Origin: Clostridia bacterium
GTDB taxonomy: Bacteria; Bacillota_A; Clostridia; Oscillospirales; CAG-272
Direction of reading: 5' to 3'
DNA: 10,770 bases
Assembly: GCA_017454075.1 (NCBI GenBank)
Contig: JAFTDQ010000107.1
Coordinates: 1-10,770, forward strand
Positions 6,624-10,770 of this stretch are shown here, piece after piece. A program made the position numbers and the translations under genes. Under the pieces are notes generated by a model. It worked only from the letters and a program-made list of their open reading frames with translations. It had not been told where the DNA came from and ran no database searches. Each line of letters opens with the position of its first letter. Position 1 is the first letter of the stretch.

Positions 6624-7992
6624 AAGAAATATTACGATAATAGACGAAACCCTCTGCGACAAAAGCAACGTTCTTCTCTTCAGGGAGAAGACGGCCGTTG
6701 CAAAAAAAGCCGACGGGTTCGGTGCGGATATCGTCCTCATGCCTCCCGTGACGGGATCCAAAGAGGACGAAATAATAGTCAAGACGATATCTTCGGCTCT
6801 GTCCCGGGCGAAAATCGCCGTCCGTGCGACAAACCGTGATGAGACCGCAGCCGCCTCGCCGGTCGTCGCTGCCTGCCGCGGGATAATTCTCGTCGATCTG
6901 CCGACCTCTCCCGCCACGATGGAGTATTCTTATCACGTAAAGGACGAGGGGATGACGAAGATCATTAAAGATCTTGTCTCGCTCGCCGGTGAAAACGGGG
7001 CGAAAGTCGGTTTCTGCGCATCCGACGCCACGAGAACGGAAACGTCCACCCTCGTTTCGTTCTGTCTTGCCGCAAAAGAAGCAGGAGCTTCCTTTATAGT
7101 TCTGAGCGACGACGCCTGCGAAGCGTTCGCTGAAGACCTGAATGAAATTATTCTGTCCGTTATTGAAAAGACGGGAGACACCCCTGTTTATTTCAGGACG
7201 TCAAATAAACTCGGGCTCGGTCTTTCGCTCGCTGTCGACGCCATAAAGAGCGGCGCGAGCGGAGTATTCTGCGACGCGCTCGGCAAAACCGTTCCCGTAT
7301 CCGACCTTTCCGAACTTCTTCGCTCGCACGGGGAACGGCTCGGCGTTGTCACGGGACTGAACTTTACCGTGACAAAGAACGACGTCAAATCCGTTATCGA
7401 CATACTTGCCGGCGGAGTCCGGAAGGACGAACCCCCGGGTTCGGCCGGGACCGTGCTTCTCGATGAAAACTCCGATCCGGGTCAGATCAGGGCGGCGGCC
7501 GAGACGCTCGGATATGAGCTTTCGGAAGACGATCTCGGTCAGGTCTGCGCGGCCGTCGGCCGCGTTTGTGTGAAAAAGGGCACGGTCGGAGTCAGGGAGT
7601 TCGAGGCGCTCATCGCGTCGTCTGCCAGACAGGTCCCGTCGACCTACCACGTCGAAAGCTATACCGTGACAAGCGGGAATATGATAGGAGCCATGGCGCA
7701 CGTCGTTCTGACAAACGGCGACGGCCGGGTTGAGTCCGTCGCTTACGGAGACGGCCCGATCGATTCGGCGTTCCATGCGCTCGAGCAGTGCGTCGGACTT
7801 CATTTTGAACTCGACGATTTCCAGATCCAGGCGGTCACTGAGGGCAGGGAAGCCCTCGGCTCGGCGATAGTCCGCCTTCGCTCGGACGGCGTTCTTTATT
7901 CCGGCAACGGGATCTCGACAGACATTGTCGGCGCGAGCATCAGGGCTTACGTGAACGCGCTCAACAAGATAGTTTTTGAGGGCGGAAAATGA
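6610..7992 (+). CDS. LeuA-like protein: degenerate synthase barrel plus intact LeuA regulatory domain
   Basis: A 460-residue protein related to 2-isopropylmalate/citramalate synthases. The N-terminal HMGL-like TIM barrel (about 7-270) aligns by motif but has lost key residues. The catalytic DTTLRDGEQ is DETLCDKSN (12-20), so Arg is replaced by Cys16, although Asp17 stays. The metal-binding HxHND is RTSNK (196-200), and the GERxGN loop is not found. CASDATRTE (136-144) still matches the family's ED-A-x-R segment. The C-terminal LeuA dimerisation/allosteric domain (about 345-455) looks intact, with YGDGPIDSAFHAL, QAVTEGREALG and STDIVGASIRAYVNALN. The ATG at 6610 is preferred to GTG 6601 because a weak GGCGGTG site lies 6 bases before it; the difference is three residues. 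Normal synthase activity is unlikely; a ligand sensor, or an enzyme with altered chemistry, is possible. It overlaps the next gene in ATGA. Confidence 0.85.
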   Translation: METDKRNITIIDETLCDKSNVLLFREKTAVAKKADGFGADIVLMPPVTGSKEDEIIVKTISSALSRAKIAVRATNRDETAAASPVVAACRGIILVDLPTSPATMEYSYHVKDEGMTKIIKDLVSLAGENGAKVGFCASDATRTETSTLVSFCLAAKEAGASFIVLSDDACEAFAEDLNEIILSVIEKTGDTPVYFRTSNKLGLGLSLAVDAIKSGASGVFCDALGKTVPVSDLSELLRSHGERLGVVTGLNFTVTKNDVKSVIDILAGGVRKDEPPGSAGTVLLDENSDPGQIRAAAETLGYELSEDDLGQVCAAVGRVCVKKGTVGVREFEALIASSARQVPSTYHVESYTVTSGNMIGAMAHVVLTNGDGRVESVAYGDGPIDSAFHALEQCVGLHFELDDFQIQAVTEGREALGSAIVRLRSDGVLYSGNGISTDIVGASIRAYVNALNKIVFEGGK

Positions 7993-10448
7993 AAATATCA
8001 TTCTGTACCGCCGATATCCCGGGCAGATCCTTCGCGGATTACTGTAACACAGCGAGGGAATACGGATTCGACGGCTTTGAGATCTCGGATCCCGCTGCCG
8101 AACGACGCAGTCATCCTGACAGCATATTCAGGGAAGACAGACAGCAGGACTGCCGCAGAAAACTCAGAAACCGCCGTCTTACGGTTTCCGCCCTGAGCTG
8201 CCCGCTGCCGGTCGACGATCCCTCGGTATCGTCCGAAACTCTTGTCAGATACGTCGAATTCGCGTCACAGGCAGGGGTTGATCATGTCATAATAAAACTG
8301 GACGGAACGTCCGGCTCGAAGTATCGTGAAAAGATTTCGAGAATGCTTTCCGAAGCGGAAAAAAACGGAATCACGGTTCTTATGGAGACCTCCGGCCGGC
8401 TCTGCCGCACCGAGACGGCGGTCGAGGAGGTGCGCGGCTTTTCGTCCGCCGCGCTCGGCGTCTGCTGGAACGTAAGGGAAACGTTCTTCAGGGGATGCGA
8501 AACGGCCGAAACGTCTGTCAAGACGCTCGGCGCGTATATCTCCTACGTTCGTGTCGGCGATGAAAAGGACGGCCGGGGAGTTCCCGTCGGAGAGGGCGAT
8601 CTTCCCGTTGACAAGCTTATCGTCGCGCTCCGTTCCCTCGATTACAGCGGTTTTATCTGCGTCGGGGGTGACAACGGTCTGTCCGATCCCGATATCGTCC
8701 TCACGTATTTTGCCGAGTTCATGAGGAAGATCGATGGCCGTTCCGACAAAGACCGTCTTTATCTGAACCGCGCGGGAACCGGCACGTTCCCGTGGAAGAA
8801 ATACGAGATCAGGGAAGAAACCTTCTCTCAGGTTCTCGACAAAATGGCCGAGACGTATCCCGATCAGTACGCATTCCGATACGTAACGCTCGATTATACA
8901 AGAACGTATTCACAGTTCCGTGACGACGTGGACCGTGCAGCCGCTGCCCTGATTTCGCTCGGCGTTAAAAAAGGGCATCACGTTGCGGTTTGGGCAACTA
9001 ACGTCCCGCAGTGGTTCATAACGTTCTGGGCGACCGTCAAGATCGGCGCCGTTCTCGTCACCGTAAACACGGCGTACAAGATCCATGAGGCGGAATATCT
9101 GCTCAGGCAATCCGATACTCATACTCTCGTTATGATCGAATCTTCAAAGGATTCGGACTATTCGGCCATAATGAAAAAGCTGTGCCCCGAGCTTTCCGGT
9201 CATGAAAAGGGAAAGCCCCTTTACTCCGAAAGGCTTCCGTTCCTGAGAAACATAGTGACGGTCGGGTTTTCGCTCGACGGCTGTCTGACATGGGATGATT
9301 TTCTCGTCAGAGCCGACAAAATCCCGCTCGAGAGAGTTCGCATGATGGCCGCATCCGTAAAACCCGACGACGTCTGCAACATGCAGTACACGTCGGGCAC
9401 TACGGGATTCCCGAAGGGGGTAATGCTCACTCACCGGAACATCGTCAACAACGGAAAAACCATCGGGGACAGAATGGACCTCTCGACGGCGGACCGCATG
9501 ATGATACAGGTGCCTATGTTCCACTGTTTCGGTATGGTACTTTCGATGACCTCGATGATGACTCACGGCGGAACTCTGTGCCCTCTACCGTATTTTTCAC
9601 CGAGAAGCTCGCTCGCATGCGTGACGCAGGAAAAGATCACGTGTTTCAACGGAGTTCCGACTATGTTCATCGCCATGTTCGGGCACCCGGATTTCCCGAA
9701 AACGGACTTTTCGCATATTCGCACGGGAATTATGGCGGGATCGAACTGTCCTCCCGAACTGATGAAACGCGCCTCCGTCGAGATGAATATGAAAGAGATC
9801 CTTTCGGTATACGGGCAGACGGAATCGTCTCCGGGATGCACGATGGGAGAGGTAAACGAAACTCTCGAACTTCGCACCGAGACCGTAGGATCGGCCTTCC
9901 CGGGTATCGAATGCAAGATCATAGACCCCGAGACCGGCGCCGATCTGCCGGACGGGATGAACGGTGAGTTCGTCGCGCGCGGATTCAACATCATGAAGGG
10001 CTACTATAAAATGCCCGAGGCGACCGCTCAGACGATCGATGCCGACGGATGGCTGCACACCGGGGATATCTGCTGCCGAACGCCGGAAGGGTACTACCGT
10101 GTGACCGGACGGCTCAAGGATATGATTATCCGGGGAGGCGAGAACATATATCCGAGGGAAATTGAGGAGTTCTATCTCACGAACCCGAAGGTCAGGGACG
10201 TTCAGGTCGTCGGTGTCCCCGACGAAAAGTACGGCGAGGAGGCCTGCGCCTGGATAATCCTCCACGCGGGACAGACGGCGGATGCAGCGGAGATGAAGAA
10301 CTACGGGTACGGGAGAATGGCGAGACACAAGGTGCCGCGTTATTTCCGCTTTGTCGACGAATTCCCGATGAACGCCGCCGGCAAGATACTCAAATACAAA
10401 ATGAAGGAAGAATCGGAAAAGCTCGTCGCATCGGGCGGGCTCGTCTGA
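7989..10448 (+). CDS. Fusion: sugar-phosphate-isomerase-like barrel + acyl-CoA synthetase
   Basis: An 819-residue two-domain protein. Residues 1-245 form an AP-endonuclease-2/xylose-isomerase-like TIM barrel, recognisable from its opening (MKISFCTADIPG), YGFDGFEIS, LMETSG (131-136) and PVGEGDLPVDKLIVALRSLDYSGFI. Most metal ligands are altered: the usual WDxxH is WNVRE (160-164), HxxD is RVGD (188-191), and the last Glu is Gly. Residues about 265-812 are a complete AMP-forming acyl-CoA synthetase of the fatty-acid ligase type: P-loop YTSGTTGFPKG (467-477), YGQTE (608-612), HTGD (690-693), hinge GRLKDMIIRGGENIYP (707-722) and catalytic Lys799 in NAAGK. It should adenylate a carboxylic acid and transfer it to CoA; the acid is unknown but probably medium or long chain. 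One uninterrupted frame runs through the joint. The start overlaps the LeuA-like stop, with GAGGGCGG just before. Confidence 0.92.
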   Translation: MKISFCTADIPGRSFADYCNTAREYGFDGFEISDPAAERRSHPDSIFREDRQQDCRRKLRNRRLTVSALSCPLPVDDPSVSSETLVRYVEFASQAGVDHVIIKLDGTSGSKYREKISRMLSEAEKNGITVLMETSGRLCRTETAVEEVRGFSSAALGVCWNVRETFFRGCETAETSVKTLGAYISYVRVGDEKDGRGVPVGEGDLPVDKLIVALRSLDYSGFICVGGDNGLSDPDIVLTYFAEFMRKIDGRSDKDRLYLNRAGTGTFPWKKYEIREETFSQVLDKMAETYPDQYAFRYVTLDYTRTYSQFRDDVDRAAAALISLGVKKGHHVAVWATNVPQWFITFWATVKIGAVLVTVNTAYKIHEAEYLLRQSDTHTLVMIESSKDSDYSAIMKKLCPELSGHEKGKPLYSERLPFLRNIVTVGFSLDGCLTWDDFLVRADKIPLERVRMMAASVKPDDVCNMQYTSGTTGFPKGVMLTHRNIVNNGKTIGDRMDLSTADRMMIQVPMFHCFGMVLSMTSMMTHGGTLCPLPYFSPRSSLACVTQEKITCFNGVPTMFIAMFGHPDFPKTDFSHIRTGIMAGSNCPPELMKRASVEMNMKEILSVYGQTESSPGCTMGEVNETLELRTETVGSAFPGIECKIIDPETGADLPDGMNGEFVARGFNIMKGYYKMPEATAQTIDADGWLHTGDICCRTPEGYYRVTGRLKDMIIRGGENIYPREIEEFYLTNPKVRDVQVVGVPDEKYGEEACAWIILHAGQTADAAEMKNYGYGRMARHKVPRYFRFVDEFPMNAAGKILKYKMKEESEKLVASGGLV

Positions 10449-10454
10449 TACGTC

Positions 10455-10498
10455 ACGTCCCGCGGAGGCGGCCATCGCCGCGCCGCGGGACGTTTTTT
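10455..10498 (+). terminator. Strong intrinsic terminator ending the six-gene operon
   Basis: An 11-bp perfect GC-rich stem (10455-10465 with 10483-10493) encloses a 17-base loop that can form a small inner hairpin (GGCG with CGCC), followed by six T at 10493-10498. It begins 6 bases after the fusion gene's stop. No comparable terminator occurs between 3966 and here, which supports a single transcript. Confidence 0.92.
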
Positions 10499-10500
10499 CC

Positions 10501-10580
10501 GCGGTTTTAACAGTGATGAAAATTTCTGAAAACAGTGTTAATTCCCCTGAATAACGCCGTTTTAACGGGTTATTTGAATA
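10501..10580 (+). promoter_or_regulatory. Possible operator region upstream of the last gene
   Basis: In AT-rich DNA between the terminator and the promoter, a 23-base palindrome (10551-10573; arms ATAAC-CCGTT and AACGG-GTTAT, with one extra G in the left arm) lies about 55 bases before the -35. AACAGTG occurs twice, at 10509-10515 and 10531-10537, 22 bases apart, and GTTTTAAC also occurs twice (10504-10511 and 10559-10566). This suggests binding sites for a regulator, not yet identified; chance similarity in AT-rich DNA cannot be excluded. Confidence 0.4.
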
Positions 10581-10628
10581 TCAAGCGCAAAAATAATTCA
10601 AAAAACAGAAAAAAATCGTTTCGGGGAC

Positions 10629-10657
10629 TTGACAAGTTGTTGCCGGATTGCTATAAT
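10629..10657 (+). promoter_or_regulatory. Perfect-consensus sigma-A promoter for the final lipoprotein
   Basis: TTGACA (10629-10634), a 17-base spacer and TATAAT (10652-10657). All twelve bases match consensus, so the promoter should be strong and may be held in check by a repressor. The start is expected near 10664. The ribosome site AGGAGG at 10678-10683 stands 8 bases before the ATG. Confidence 0.92.
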
Positions 10658-10691
10658 ACACTTATCCAATTTTTTATAGGAGGAAATTCAG

Positions 10692-10770
10692 ATGAAGAAT
10701 TTCACAAGGTCAGTTGCAGTTCTTCTTTCCTTGTTTATGGTCATCGCTTGCTTTGCTGCATGTCAGCCTA
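10692..10770 (+). CDS. N-terminus of a lipoprotein (3' end outside window)
   Basis: Only 26 codons are present. They encode a signal peptide: charged MKNFTR, a hydrophobic core, and the lipobox FAAC with lipidated Cys24, followed by Gln-Pro. The ribosome site and perfect promoter support high expression. Strongly expressed lipoproteins with this start in Clostridia are commonly ABC-transporter substrate-binding proteins, but nothing in the visible part shows that. Confidence 0.8.
   Translation, partial: MKNFTRSVAVLLSLFMVIACFAACQP

Noticed and set aside
7201..8001. Minus-strand open frame (266 codons) over the LeuA-like gene
   Set aside because: It is antisense to the conserved LeuA C-terminal domain; no recognisable protein features.
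8711..8800. Possible separate start for the acyl-CoA synthetase (Met at residue 245 of the fusion)
   Set aside because: No ribosome site precedes it and the frame is continuous from the upstream barrel, so a single fused product is more likely. An additional internal start cannot be fully excluded.
9597..10475. Minus-strand open frame (292 codons) over the acyl-CoA synthetase
   Set aside because: It is antisense to strongly conserved synthetase motifs, crosses the terminator stem at its start, and shows no domain or ribosome site.

Overview
The window reads as chromosomal DNA from a fairly GC-rich anaerobic Firmicute, most likely a Clostridia or Oscillospirales-type gut or rumen bacterium. 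The grounds are strong AGGAGG-type ribosome sites, consensus sigma-A promoters, short intrinsic terminators, lipobox signal peptides of Gram-positive type, and a DUF5685-like gene next to a J-domain gene. Density is high: 11 genes on both strands, with almost no stretch lacking a gene. No RNA genes, CRISPR arrays, insertion sequences or phage genes were seen.

Region 1 (1-800): the C-terminal part of a LarA-family nickel-pincer lactate racemase homologue, ending at a terminator shared with the opposite strand. Region 2 (812-2337, minus strand): a three-gene unit running right to left, made of a SAM-dependent methyltransferase and two paralogous zinc-ribbon two-helix membrane proteins joined by a GTGA overlap. 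Region 3 (2348-3899): a xylulokinase (xylB) transcribed divergently from the methyltransferase from back-to-back promoters, with its own terminator. No xylose isomerase lies beside it.

Region 4 (3938-10498) is the most interesting part. One near-consensus promoter precedes six tightly packed genes that overlap or nearly touch, followed by one strong terminator. In order they are: (a) a DUF5685-like helical protein with two DDxxD motifs; (b) a J-domain protein with a nine-cysteine tail; (c) a six-helix membrane protein resembling an ECF transporter S component; (d) a lipoprotein with an internal repeat; (e) a LeuA-like protein whose synthase barrel has lost key catalytic residues but whose C-terminal LeuA regulatory/dimerisation domain looks intact; (f) an 819-residue fusion of a sugar-phosphate-isomerase-like barrel, also without most of its metal ligands, to an apparently complete acyl-CoA synthetase. 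Two neighbouring genes thus pair a degenerate TIM barrel with an intact second domain. I infer, without proof, a conserved but uncharacterised pathway or regulatory unit around an acyl-CoA or acyl-adenylate intermediate.

Region 5 (10499-10770): an AT-rich regulatory segment with a bulged palindrome, short direct repeats and a perfect TTGACA-17-TATAAT promoter, leading into the start of another lipoprotein gene that runs off the window.
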